Source: Didymella arachidicola
Lineage: Eukaryota > Ascomycota > Dothideomycetes > Pleosporales > Didymellaceae
Assembly: GCA_016630955.3 (NCBI GenBank)
Contig: CM049997.1
Coordinates: 1 to 64,000 of the forward strand
Length of the DNA: 64,000 nucleotides
Direction of reading: 5' to 3'
The notes beneath the pieces are model-generated. The model ran no database searches and was not told the origin of the DNA. It saw nothing but the letters and a program-made list of their open reading frames with translations. How positions within the stretch are numbered: the first letter of the stretch is position 1; every line of letters begins with the position of its first letter. Below are positions 29,039 through 38,796 of this stretch, in pieces. The position numbers and the translations under genes are program-made.

Positions 29039-32000
29039 GGTATGTGGCTGGTTCCCATGTGTTTTCTGAGTCGGGGTATCCTAACCACTTGACTAGGTAC
29101 TCGGTACTGCGTCCTTTCTTCCGTTGTTTTATTATTTTTTCGACTTCCCATTCGTCCTGGCCGTCTGCCTGGTAGTGGAAGTCTTTCTGGATTGGCGTTC
29201 TAGGGTCGGCTGGTTCCAACAGCGAGATGTGGAACACTGGATGGATCTTTGCATCCTTGGGCAGCGCAAGTCGATAGTTGACTGAGCTGATTTGTTTGGA
29301 AATGAAAAATGGTCCGACCTTGACTTTGTCCAGTTTTTTCGTTGGTCGCCGTGTGCGTAGGTTTTTCGTAAGGAGATACACTTTATCCCCCTCCTTTAGC
29401 AGAGGCGCCGTTTTTCGTTTCTTGTTAACATAAGAGATGCTCCGTGACTGAGCTTTGGCGATGTTATCGAGCGATTTTCTGTGTACTTCCTTCAGTGCTT
29501 CGACTGAGTTGATCGCTGATTCCGTTTGAATGTTACTGTCCAATGATCTGGTAAAGAGATTTGGGTGTCTCCCGTGGTTAGCAAAGAACGGTGTTACGCC
29601 TGTTGCTTCCGATAATTTGTTGTTGTACGCGATTTGTGCCATAGGCAGCAGTGAAACCCAGTTGTCTTGCTGCTGGTTGCAGTAGATGCGGAGGTACGTC
29701 TCCATTGTTTGGTTTACTCGTTCTGTTTGGCCATCCGTCTGCGGATGATACGCGGTTGACAGTTTTTTCTTGGTACCAATGGCTGCTAACAGCGTGGTCC
29801 AGTAGTTCGATGTAAATAACTTGTCTCTATCGCTAATGATTGATTCGGAAATGCCGTGGTGTCGAACAATCCTATCCAGGTACACTCGTGCGAGCTGCTC
29901 TGCAGTGTAGCTGTGGCGGAAAGGCACAAACTCAGCGGCTTTCGTGAATCGATCGACTACAACGAAGATTGAGTCATAGGTGTATCCTGTTACAGGATCC
30001 TTGGAGACAGGTAGCTGTGTAACGAAATCCATCGTGATGTTCGTCCATGGTGCCGTTGGCGGCTCCATTGCCTGTGCTTCTCCATACTTGGCGTGCGTGC
30101 TGTGTTTGTTCTGTTGACAGCTTACGCAATTCTTGATGAACTTGGCGACCTTGTCGCGCATGTTCGGGAACTCGTAATGTCTTTTGATGAGTTCCATTGT
30201 TCTGGTGATACCGGGGTGTCCATGAAGCGGGTCATCGTGGTGACTGCTTATGACTTCTTCTTCCAGTTCCTCTGGTACCTGTGATGGTACATGATGCTCT
30301 TGGCGTACTAGCATCATATTGTTGAGCTGCTGGGACGGTCCTAACGATCCGTCGCTATTGATACCAAGGATCGCCGATTCGTTGATCGTCTTGGATCCTG
30401 CGAGGTCGTGTCGTCGACTGAGTGCGTCGGCTCTGCCGTTGTCCTTTCCTGGTGTATAGAGGATCTTGAATTTGTATTGTCCGAGGGTCTCGGACCATCG
30501 TACTTGTCGTCTGTTCAATACCTTTGTCGTTGTGAAGTGTACCAGGTTTTTGTGATCCGTGTAGATCGTAAGTTCCGAACAACTTTCAGCGTAGACTCGC
30601 CAATGTTCTAGGGCAGATACGATCGCGAGTAGTTCTTTGTCGTGTACGTCGTATCGTTCTTCGGGTCCTGAGAACTTGCGTGAATAGTAAGCAATCGGGT
30701 GCCATTGACCATCTCGTTCCTGTGTGATGCATGCTCCTAATGCCAAATCTGAGGCATCTGTTTCCATTTGCAGCGGTTCTCCGCTCCTGAATGTAACCAA
30801 CGTGGGTGGATCTATACAAGCCTGTTTCAACGTTTCAAAAGCTTTGTCCTGATCCTTGCCCCATTTGAAGGGTGTGTCCTTCCGCGTAAGTTTCGTAAGC
30901 GGCAAGGCCTTCGTGGAGTAATCCTTGATGAAGCGTCGGTTGAAGTTGACAAACCCAAGGAACTCTTGAATGTTTTTAACGGTTTTGGGTGTTGGCCAAT
31001 CCTTCACAACCTGAATCTTTGCTTGGCTCATCTTGACTCCGTATCGTCCTACCACAAACCCTAGGAATTCGACTTCCTCCTTGTGCCATTCGCACTTCTC
31101 GGGTTTCAAGCGTAGGTGCGCTGCTCCTAGGCAGGCAAGCACTTGTCGTACGTGTTCGACATGCTCTTCTAGTGTTTTGCTGTACACTAGGATGTCATCG
31201 AGGTACGCTACCACGGTAATGTCCAAGTGTGCCCTTAGTACGTTGTTGATTAAGGCCTGACATGTCGCTGGTGCGTTGGTGAGCCCGAACGGCATAACCA
31301 AATACTCGTAATGACCATAACGGGTTCTAAACGCCGTCTTCCATTCTTCGCCCTCCTTCATGCGGATAAGGTTGTATGCTCCTCTTAGGTCTAACGCAGT
31401 GAAGTACTGTGCTCCGGCTAGCCGATCCTGTAGCTCGCTGATGTTCGGTAGCGGGTAACGGTTCTTGATCGTGATATCGTTGAGTTTTCGGAAATCAACG
31501 CAAGGTCGTAGCTTGCCGTCTTTCTTGGGTACGAATAGAACGGGAAATCCTGCTGGGGATTCTGATTCTCTGATGAATCCTTTCTCGAGGTTCTCCTTAA
31601 GGTATTTGCGCATTTCCTCAAGTTCCTTTTCGGACATCTGGTATATGGGCCCGAATGGGGGCTTCTTGCCTGGCTCGAGCTTAATCTCGTGGTCCCATTC
31701 TTGGTGCTGCGGTAGTGCTTTCGCAGTCTTCTCATCGCGGAAGAGGTCTATAAACTCTCTGTATTCATCCGGGATGTCAGGAGTTGTACTGTTCTCCTTA
31801 ACCGTCGCTTTGTGATCCTGGGGCTGGTTGGTATCTGCGCGGTCGACCGCTCTAACTTGGCGCGTCTTGTTCGAAGAGATGTTGTTGATCTCCTTCTCAT
31901 CCACCAGCTGCGTCGTGAGCTGCGCGGGTCGCTGTCCGGGTGTACCTGATCCGTGACACTTGAGCGTTATTCGCTGGTTCTTCCAGTCGATCCATGGATT

Positions 32001-32486
32001 GTGCTCTCTCAACCAAGGAAGTCCTAATATGATATCGTGGGCGGCCGTTCCCAGAACATCTAGGTCTATTAATTCCTCGTGGTTGAATACTTTCAGACGT
32101 CGCTGTACCACTTCGTGGGTCACAGTCGACTCTCCTGGCATTGGTTCTCCGTTGGCTACTCGTAAAGGGTATGGTTCCTCCTTTCTTCGCTTCTGCAAGC
32201 CTGCTTGCGCGATAGCGGATTGAGACACATAGTTGCTTTGTGCTCCTGAGTCCAACAATGCCGTCATCCTGGTGCCTTCTAGCACGACAGGGAATTTGAT
32301 GAGGGACTGGGCCTCATTGGAATCCTGACGTCGATTCCGGTAGCCCTGGACTGTGTTGAGTGAAAGCTCTCGTCCAGGTCGTCCTTGGCGTCTGTTTGCC
32401 ATATGTCTAAAAAAGACTCGTCCTGGGGCATAAAACCGCTCAGGCGTTTTAGTGTCTCGTGGTTCCTGCACTTCGGATGGAAACAC
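28926..32486 (-). CDS. pol: Pol polyprotein of element 1
   Basis: Aspartic protease (ALLDSGAQSNYVS near residue 80), reverse transcriptase with YLDDILVY near 427, RNase H (METDASD near 572, YTDHKNL), integrase with HHCC zinc binding (about 749-790) and catalytic residues near D820, D883 and E921, and a C-terminal chromodomain (about 1110-1155, EWEVEKI...YLVKWLGY...NTWEP). This order and the chromodomain identify a chromovirus, whose chromodomain usually guides integration to particular chromatin. Pol overlaps gag by 208 bp in the -1 frame. Translation probably enters at the slippery site at 32408-32414, not at the first ATG. The frame is intact. Confidence 0.96.
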   Translation of the reverse strand: MFPSEVQEPRDTKTPERFYAPGRVFFRHMANRRQGRPGRELSLNTVQGYRNRRQDSNEAQSLIKFPVVLEGTRMTALLDSGAQSNYVSQSAIAQAGLQKRRKEEPYPLRVANGEPMPGESTVTHEVVQRRLKVFNHEELIDLDVLGTAAHDIILGLPWLREHNPWIDWKNQRITLKCHGSGTPGQRPAQLTTQLVDEKEINNISSNKTRQVRAVDRADTNQPQDHKATVKENSTTPDIPDEYREFIDLFRDEKTAKALPQHQEWDHEIKLEPGKKPPFGPIYQMSEKELEEMRKYLKENLEKGFIRESESPAGFPVLFVPKKDGKLRPCVDFRKLNDITIKNRYPLPNISELQDRLAGAQYFTALDLRGAYNLIRMKEGEEWKTAFRTRYGHYEYLVMPFGLTNAPATCQALINNVLRAHLDITVVAYLDDILVYSKTLEEHVEHVRQVLACLGAAHLRLKPEKCEWHKEEVEFLGFVVGRYGVKMSQAKIQVVKDWPTPKTVKNIQEFLGFVNFNRRFIKDYSTKALPLTKLTRKDTPFKWGKDQDKAFETLKQACIDPPTLVTFRSGEPLQMETDASDLALGACITQERDGQWHPIAYYSRKFSGPEERYDVHDKELLAIVSALEHWRVYAESCSELTIYTDHKNLVHFTTTKVLNRRQVRWSETLGQYKFKILYTPGKDNGRADALSRRHDLAGSKTINESAILGINSDGSLGPSQQLNNMMLVRQEHHVPSQVPEELEEEVISSHHDDPLHGHPGITRTMELIKRHYEFPNMRDKVAKFIKNCVSCQQNKHSTHAKYGEAQAMEPPTAPWTNITMDFVTQLPVSKDPVTGYTYDSIFVVVDRFTKAAEFVPFRHSYTAEQLARVYLDRIVRHHGISESIISDRDKLFTSNYWTTLLAAIGTKKKLSTAYHPQTDGQTERVNQTMETYLRIYCNQQQDNWVSLLPMAQIAYNNKLSEATGVTPFFANHGRHPNLFTRSLDSNIQTESAINSVEALKEVHRKSLDNIAKAQSRSISYVNKKRKTAPLLKEGDKVYLLTKNLRTRRPTKKLDKVKVGPFFISKQISSVNYRLALPKDAKIHPVFHISLLEPADPRTPIQKDFHYQADGQDEWEVEKIIKQRKKGRSTEYLVKWLGYPDSENTWEPATYLTNCQQMLKEFEQASQALPRSGPASSPAASPQRRPRY

Positions 32487-34531
32487 TCAGCCCATTCGTG
32501 GCCGTAGCACATTTCGTTTTGTACCATGTGCATGTTGAATATGTCTTCCACACATTCAATTCCTGGAAAGTGGAGATTCGTGCGCTTATCCCACAAGTGT
32601 TCTGCGCAATACGTATCCATACATTCCCACCAGTATTCCTCGCAGCCCTCGGGCTTACTCGGAAACCATTCACTGTCCAGTTTGTACTGTCTGTGGTCTT
32701 CGCAGGCTTCGTGGTAGCACTGCGTAGGTGGTAGTCGAGAATGGTACGGGTTTCGAATATCCTGGAACAGCTTCGACGTATAGCTCGACGTTGGCAAAGC
32801 GGGCTGTCGGTCGAAGTCGGGTTCGTCTCGACTTCGAGCGTATAAGTTGTAGTCGTCCAGCTGTTGCTGAGTTGCAGAGTTGCTTTCTTTCCAGCGGATA
32901 AAGTCTTCCGTGTGCCATTCCTTGTTGGTTTTCTGTGCGTTGGCTACCTGTTGGTCGAATCTCTCAAGTGCTTCGGGGTCACCGAGCAAGTACCGTCTTG
33001 ACCGTTGAATATTTTCTTCCGTCATCCAATCACGGACAGACTCGACATCCTGTAGGCTTGGTGTCTGGATAGTGACGGAGGACGCTTCTCCCTTGTGCTC
33101 TGGGATGTTGTTGACGATGGTCAAGTTTATCGTTGGTGCTTTGGGTCCTCGGAAAGCAGGAGTCTGGGTGGATTGGTCGCGCGAGACCATCATGTCCTGA
33201 CTATGTTGCGCTCTGTCGCATACAATTAAACGTTTCCCTTCCTTTGAATAGTACTTGTCGTTGAGCCGGAAAAAGGAATCGTAGTATCGTTTGCCGACAA
33301 TAATGTTGCCGTCCTTGGTATCGCACTCTACCACATGGTATCGGCGGGGATCGTTGTCGATCCATTCCATTTTAGGGTAGGGTGTTGGTGACCGGATTTG
33401 CTTGCTTGGAGCATCCTCATCGGACTCCTCGATGTAGTCGTTGTCGAGTCCGGAAGTGGGGTCTTCTATGAGACGTCCCATCTCATTAGTAACGACCTCC
33501 CACTCTTGGTCGCCGCTGTCGTCATGAGCCAGCATGTTCAGCTGCCTGGTTACTTTGTTCTTCATGCGACAGTCGCGGGCGTAGTGGCCTGTCTTGCCAC
33601 AGCCGTAACAAGTCACTGAAGACTTATCACCGCGGTTATTACTACCCTTCTTTTTCTCATTCCATCGTTCAGGTCCTTTGTTAATGTTGGAGAGGTCCAT
33701 TGCTGCAGGACCGTAGTATCCACTGTTCGTATCGTTGTGGACACGGCGTCCCATGTTGGCTTGGTAAAGGCCACCACGTTGACCACGGCGGTAGTTGTTG
33801 TTGCGCCACTGGTTGCGTGGGACCTGGGGTGGGCGAGTGACTTGAGTCACGGCTCGCACACGAGGGTCCTCTCTTAATTCTTGTTGAAGGTCGTAGAGCT
33901 TGACGTCGATACTAATCGCTTCGTTCACTAGTGCGTCGAAGGTATCGGTGGCTGCGGCAGTCCGCATGAGCTCTTCTTTGACCTTGGGCTTAAGGCCTTG
34001 TTTGAACATGGTCATCAGCGCAACGTCGTCCCAGCCGGTGAACGTAGCTACTTGCTGAAACTTGGCAGCGTAGTCGGCGGCGGACGCAGTTTGTCTGATG
34101 CGCTGAATCTCACGTCGGGCGATGGTTGGTTCGTTGTGTACTCCAAATACTTGGCGAATCTGTTCCTTGAACAGATCGAAGTCTTCGATCCATGGGTCGA
34201 TGTCTGCTGAGTTGCTTGCTCCGTCGTGGTAACGGCGAATAAAGGGTTTGATCCAAGTGAACGCGCGATCCTTCATAAACGTACTCACAAAAGTGACACG
34301 TTTCTCCTCTGGGATGCGTTCTCCTTGGAACATGAAAAACAGATCGAACTTCATGAGCCAGTCTTCCAGCTTGTCGCGAGTGCCATCAAAGGCCTCGGGT
34401 TTAGCCACTGGGTAAACACTGGTAGGGGCAGGCGCCGCTGCCTCCTCGTCCATGTCGAGATCGTCATCAGCCGTACGGCGTGATGCGTTGGAGTTGCTTG
34501 GGGTAGCACGGGATCCTGAGGTAGTACTCAT
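32279..34531 (-). CDS. gag: Gag protein of element 1 (750 aa)
   Basis: I start at the ATG of MSTTSGSRATP, 17 bases after the LTR. The capsid-like retrotransposon gag domain is at about residues 50-230 and the CCHC knuckle CYGCGKTGHYARDC near 310. Unusually, about 430 more residues follow. They include three repeats of Cx4CxxH (CYHEACEDH near 603, CMDTYCAEH near 635, CFHPKCRNH near 681), each followed by a basic residue and a hydrophobic-Pro patch. The frame closes shortly after the -1 frameshift site. Gag packages the element RNA. Confidence 0.95.
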   Translation of the reverse strand: MSTTSGSRATPSNSNASRRTADDDLDMDEEAAAPAPTSVYPVAKPEAFDGTRDKLEDWLMKFDLFFMFQGERIPEEKRVTFVSTFMKDRAFTWIKPFIRRYHDGASNSADIDPWIEDFDLFKEQIRQVFGVHNEPTIARREIQRIRQTASAADYAAKFQQVATFTGWDDVALMTMFKQGLKPKVKEELMRTAAATDTFDALVNEAISIDVKLYDLQQELREDPRVRAVTQVTRPPQVPRNQWRNNNYRRGQRGGLYQANMGRRVHNDTNSGYYGPAAMDLSNINKGPERWNEKKKGSNNRGDKSSVTCYGCGKTGHYARDCRMKNKVTRQLNMLAHDDSGDQEWEVVTNEMGRLIEDPTSGLDNDYIEESDEDAPSKQIRSPTPYPKMEWIDNDPRRYHVVECDTKDGNIIVGKRYYDSFFRLNDKYYSKEGKRLIVCDRAQHSQDMMVSRDQSTQTPAFRGPKAPTINLTIVNNIPEHKGEASSVTIQTPSLQDVESVRDWMTEENIQRSRRYLLGDPEALERFDQQVANAQKTNKEWHTEDFIRWKESNSATQQQLDDYNLYARSRDEPDFDRQPALPTSSYTSKLFQDIRNPYHSRLPPTQCYHEACEDHRQYKLDSEWFPSKPEGCEEYWWECMDTYCAEHLWDKRTNLHFPGIECVEDIFNMHMVQNEMCYGHEWAECFHPKCRNHETLKRLSGFMPQDESFLDIWQTDAKDDLDESFHSTQSRATGIDVRIPMRPSPSSNSLSC
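32408..32414 (-). promoter_or_regulatory. -1 frameshift slippery heptamer
   Basis: T TTT TTA in the correct phase of gag (codons TCT TTT TTA), just upstream of the open pol frame. This is a classic X XXY YYZ site. It is conserved at the same place in all four elements. Confidence 0.8.
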
Positions 34532-34548
34532 CTTGGGGGTGTTCAAAA

Positions 34549-35065
34549 TGTTGAAGTCGTACTTTAAGCAAAGCTCGTAAGCACTAATTCTATTGGTTCT
34601 CGGGGATGAGTACGGTGACAGGAAGCCGAAGGGGTTGGTTGCAATAAGGTGTACAGATACGATCTGTCAGTCTTGAGAGCAGGGTAACGATGAGTAGTAC
34701 AGAGTAGACTGTCTAGCTCGAAGGTTGGGTTTGAGATCCAAAGACAAACTTGATAACTTAGGTTGAACACGAACTATAAGGGTTGTGTTCCTATATGCTA
34801 TATACTAAAGAGATATGCAGTGTGCTCAGTACCTGTAAGGTACTGATCATACTGATCGTTGATCTCACTGATCACTGATCGCACTGAGCACTGATCACAC
34901 CGATCATTGCCAAGACTTTTGATCAGTGTCACGTGACGTGATGTCGTTCGCAGAGTCGAAGCGTTGCCCTGTCTTTCCTTGTAGTTGCCCATGCTGCCAA
35001 CTCCTGCTGTGCCGTACTGGGGTGTAATACTCGTTGTGATCCTTCGTGTTCCGCGGATCGTAACA
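34549..35065 (-). repeat. 5' LTR of element 1 (U3 type A)
   Basis: 517 bp, apparently identical to 27848-28364. It has a TATATA box followed about 30 bases later by GTGTTCAA, the likely start of R. The first bases of gag leader after it contain TTGAACAC, its reverse complement. Confidence 0.95.
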
Positions 35066-36504
35066 TTACGTTCCTTTCTTATTAATATAAGCTAGTGCGC
35101 TACCTTTACTCCCCTCTTTATATAGTACTCTAGCACGCTATATACTAAATTTAGTAAGCTATGCTACTGCCTCTTATACTTGTCTTAAATTAGAGTTAAT
35201 TGTAACTAAAATTTAAGTAGGTTTTTAGGGGTTTAGGACTGCTAGAGCTTATTATTAGTAGGTAGTTAGGGTAATAGAGTCTATAGCCTTATATTAAGGG
35301 TTAATATAACCTATTCTAGGTTAAGAGGGACTAATCTAGTACCTTAGAACCCTCTCTAGATATTACTAGAGGTAATAGTTATATTATATACTACTTTTAA
35401 GTATACTAGGAATAACTACTTATCTATATAGTTAATCTAGTTACGTAAGAGCTTATTAACCTAATACCTATACTTCTACTTTAAAGGGGTAAAACAACCT
35501 ATATTAAGCAGCTATAAGAGGTGTAATAAGTATATAGGCATTATAAGAGTTATAATCTTATTCTCTTTATAGTATTAGGTAAATACTATAGCCTAGTAGC
35601 TCTTATAGCTATCTATAAGTAGTAAATAGTAGGTTCTATAGGTATACTCCTTAGTATACCTATTAAAGTGCTTTAACTAGTTAAGACTAAGCTTATTATT
35701 AGTTTAGCTGTTCTTAGAGACCCTAATTACCTAGTTCTAGAGTAGATCTTTATTCTTAGACTAGTTAGTAGTGTAGGTTTTAGCTTTAAGGATAATAAAG
35801 GGTAGAATAGCCTACCCTATAGTATTTACGCCTAAGATTAATATAGCCTACTCCTTATTACCTAGCTATATCTACAACTACTACTCTAGAGGTAATCTAA
35901 CCTATTATAAAGCTAGTCTTATTAAAGTTATATATATTTTTATCTATAATACTATACTTAGCTTTAATATTAGCTACTAGGCTAAACTAGCCCTTTATTA
36001 TCTTAGGATCCTTATAGAGGGCTTTCTTATAGTTATACTTATAACTAAACTTTACTTTTAGCCTTAGTTAATGCTTTATAAACATACTAGGCTAATTTTA
36101 GCTAATAGAGGCTATTTTACGCTCTTATTATAGTAAATTAGCTATATTAGCTATATCTAATAAGTAAAGGGGTTCTCCTTACTATATAAGGTAAAGAATA
36201 TAATTAATAATTACCTCCTCTACGTGCTTATCTAGATACTATTAGCTAGGTATAGAATTAACTCTTAAGGGCTGTCTAGCGCGTTATTAGGCTAGTGTAG
36301 TTTAGAGCATATTAAAGATAGCTACAACGCGTTATAGGGAGAGATTTGTATTTTATTTAATAGCTTAAAGTATAAGCTATATCTAAGCTTCTTTTAACAC
36401 ATCTAATTAACCTTATTATTAAGGCATTAGTATAGAGAGAGAGTTTTAGTGTAGTCTTAGTAAAAGTAGCCTACTAGATAGAGTAGCCTACTTACCTATA
36501 AAGT
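35066..36504 (-). mobile_element. RIP-decayed Pogo family 3 relic, minus strand
   Basis: Closely follows the reverse complement of the intact element at 38797-40661, from about 40268 back to its 5' TIR, with TA-type changes. The TIR end reads ...AGTAGCCTACTAGATAGAGTAGCCTACTTACC. It ends at a TA inside a decayed type B LTR. Its 3' end is cut by element 1. Confidence 0.82.
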
Positions 36505-36787
36505 ATATTATAAAAGTCTTATATAGTCTTCTAGTTCTATAAAACTAAGTCTTATAAAACTATAGAACCTTTAAGATAAAGAGTAGCTTTTATTAATCTA
36601 TTTTCCTAAAGTTTTATACTTAGTTGTTACTTATTCTAATAGAATACTATACTATAATAGTACTAGCGTAATTCTATATTACTCTAGTAGGGTTTAGCTC
36701 TTAGTAAGGTTATTATACTACTTTATAATTTCTTCTACTATATATAACTATATATTCTCTAAGTTCTAACTTATATTTATAATACAA
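36505..36787 (-). repeat. RIP-decayed type B LTR, U3 part
   Basis: Matches the U3 of the young type B LTR (about 41730-42007) through most of its length with C-to-T and G-to-A changes, ending in the equivalent of GTTCGTAACA. So the type B promoter existed before the RIP episode. Confidence 0.75.
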
Positions 36788-37344
36788 AGCTACTATATAG
36801 AAAAATTTTATAATAGAAAGTAGGTTTAAAAAAAAAAAATACTAATAGTTAAAGATAGCTAGTAACTAATAGCTTTAGAGAAGTTTAGAGTATATAGTAA
36901 TAGAAAGAAAGTAAAAAAGTAAGTATATACTTAAGAGAGTAAGCTAACCTAAAGGCGCTTTAGAAGGTATAATTAGATATAGTATAATATATAAATATAT
37001 AAGTAAAATATTAAAGAGGTTTTTAAATAATATTCTAGGCTATATAGTACTTTATAGAGCTAAAGTATAGTATTTTAGGCTATAATAGGTTAGGCTTTAG
37101 TAAAGGCTTAGTAAAAGTAGCTTACTTACCTATTAGCTTACTTACTTATAAGGTATATAAGTAGTAATATATTTTATAAGTAAGTTAGCTATATAAGTAA
37201 GTTAGCTTCTCTACTAACTTTAGGTACCTTTATAGGCTTATAACTTTATAATATAATAGTATAATATATAAAAATTTATAGAAGAGATTATATAGTAGCT
37301 AATATAGATATATACTAAGTAGTATAGTATACTAAGTAGTATAT
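36788..37344. other. AT-rich decayed DNA with a Pogo TIR remnant
   Basis: No genes. Around 37095-37165 it holds AGTAAAAGTAGCTTACTTACCTATTAG, the RIP form of a TIR end like that of the MITE at 37781-38212. The rest is unassigned. Confidence 0.5.
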
Positions 37345-37780
37345 ATTTACTAAGACTATACTAATATACTCTTCCTCTACTATTACTTTAATAATAAATA
37401 TATTCTAATATATTAAAAGAGTATTAGATCTAGCTTATACTTTAAGCTCTTAAATAAAATATAAAACTTTTCGTATAATATACTATAGCTATTTATAGTA
37501 CTTCTAAAACTATACTTTATATAAGATATATAGAATAACTTTTATATATTAATACTATAGCTAACTTATAGAACCTAACTAGTACTAAGACGTAGGTAAT
37601 TATTATATATATACTTAAGCTAGTTATATAAGAAGAGTCTTTTTAGCTTGAAGTTATAGCTAATATAGCTAATTTTCTATAAAAAGAGTATAGTTTAGCC
37701 TCTATTAGCCTAAAATAGGCTAGTAGGTTTATTTTATATTAGGAGAAGCTTAAAATAGTTTTTAATTATAAGTATAACTA
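37345..37780 (+). mobile_element. RIP-decayed Pogo family 1 relic, 5' part
   Basis: From a decayed GCCAAGACCACACC to the TATGACTAC-equivalent codons it follows the intact element at 22842-24705. A MITE splits it at a TA. Confidence 0.8.
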
Positions 37781-38212
37781 ACGTACCTTATAGGCAAGCA
37801 AGCTAATAGGTAAGCAAGCTACTAGAATTAACTAGGGAAAATCTAAAATATAGAGGTCTATATATCTAGATCTACTTAATAGAATCTTCTAAAAATTTTA
37901 TAACTAGGCTGCACCTATATAAACATGTGTATTTTAGAATTTAGAGTAGCTAGGCCTAAAAGGGAAATAGTTATTAAGGTTTTTAAAAAGTATACTAAAA
38001 TTCTCTAATAAAATAAAAAAAACTTCTACTCTATTAGACCTAGTCCTCTAAAATTTTAAGATATTAATCTCTATATATATATTACCTAGCTATAAAACTT
38101 TAAGAAGATTTTACCTAGTAGATCTAGAGATATACACCTCTATATCTTTAATTTTCCCTAGTTAATTCTAGTAGCTTGCTTACCTATTAGCTTGCTTGCC
38201 TATAAGGTATAT
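37781..38212. mobile_element. 432-bp MITE with about 125-bp terminal inverted repeats
   Basis: Starts ACGTACCTTATAGG and ends with the inverted copy (RIP-changed to ...GGTATAT), flanked by TA (37779-37780, 38213-38214). Each end has two copies of ATAGGYAAGCAAGCTA. The flanking Pogo relic rejoins exactly when it is removed. There is no coding capacity; it was probably moved by a Pogo transposase with matching TIR. Confidence 0.88.
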
Positions 38213-38796
38213 TATAAGTAAACCCTTTATAAGGATTTTAAGGTAATCTAGAGCTAGTTTAGTCTAGTAGCTAATATTAAAGTTAAGTATAGTATTTTAG
38301 ATAATAATATATATAACTTTAATAAGATAGGCTTTATAATAGGCTAGATATCTACTAGAGTTATTATTATAGATTTAGAGAAGCTAGAATAAGTAAAGTA
38401 GGTTTAGCTAGGTAACTAGAAGTAGGTAATAGTTATTAAGGGTGTTAATACTATAAAATAGGCTATTCTAGCTTATATTATCTTTAAAGCCTACTAATAC
38501 CTATCTAACTAGTATAAAGATAATAATCTACTTTAAGATTAGACTATTACTATTTCTAAAAATAGCTAGACTACTAATAAGCTTAGTTTTAACTAGTTAA
38601 AGTACTTTAATAGGTATATAAAAACATATACTATTAGTACCTACTATATACTAATTATTAATAGTTATAGAAGCTATAACTCTAATATATATATATATAT
38701 AGTAAATAGAATAGTTAATAAATAGGATACTTTTACTAAGACTCTACTAATATACCCTTCCTCTAGTAATATCTTAATAATAACTATATTTTAATA
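38213..38796 (+). mobile_element. RIP-decayed Pogo family 1 relic, 3' part, and a second relic 5' end
   Basis: To about 38680 it continues the decayed transposase through the first two catalytic regions. From about 38740 a new Pogo 5' end starts (ACTTTTACTAAGACTCTACTAA) and runs to the intact element at 38797. Confidence 0.7.

Larger units (their letters stand above)
27848..35065 (-). mobile_element. Chromovirus LTR retrotransposon 1, U3 type A (7218 bp)
   Basis: Ty3/Gypsy element with 517-bp LTRs at both ends that look identical, intact gag and pol, and an antisense accessory gene. The order on the minus strand is 5' LTR, gag, pol, accessory gene (opposite strand), 3' LTR. Flanking 5-mers (TATAA and TTACG) do not match, so there is no target-site duplication. 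The flanks are two Pogo family 3 relics in opposite orientation. Confidence 0.95.

Noticed and set aside
29038..29050. Intron donor (GTATGT) after the accessory gene stop
   Set aside because: It lies past the stop codon and is not kept in elements 2 and 3, so it is probably chance.
34532..34546. Earlier start of gag at a TTG codon
   Set aside because: The ATG at 34531 gives the natural start and the same choice fits all four elements; the earlier codons overlap the presumed primer site.
34532..34548. tRNA primer-binding site
   Set aside because: No TGG-type sequence follows the LTR; the self-priming pair fits better.
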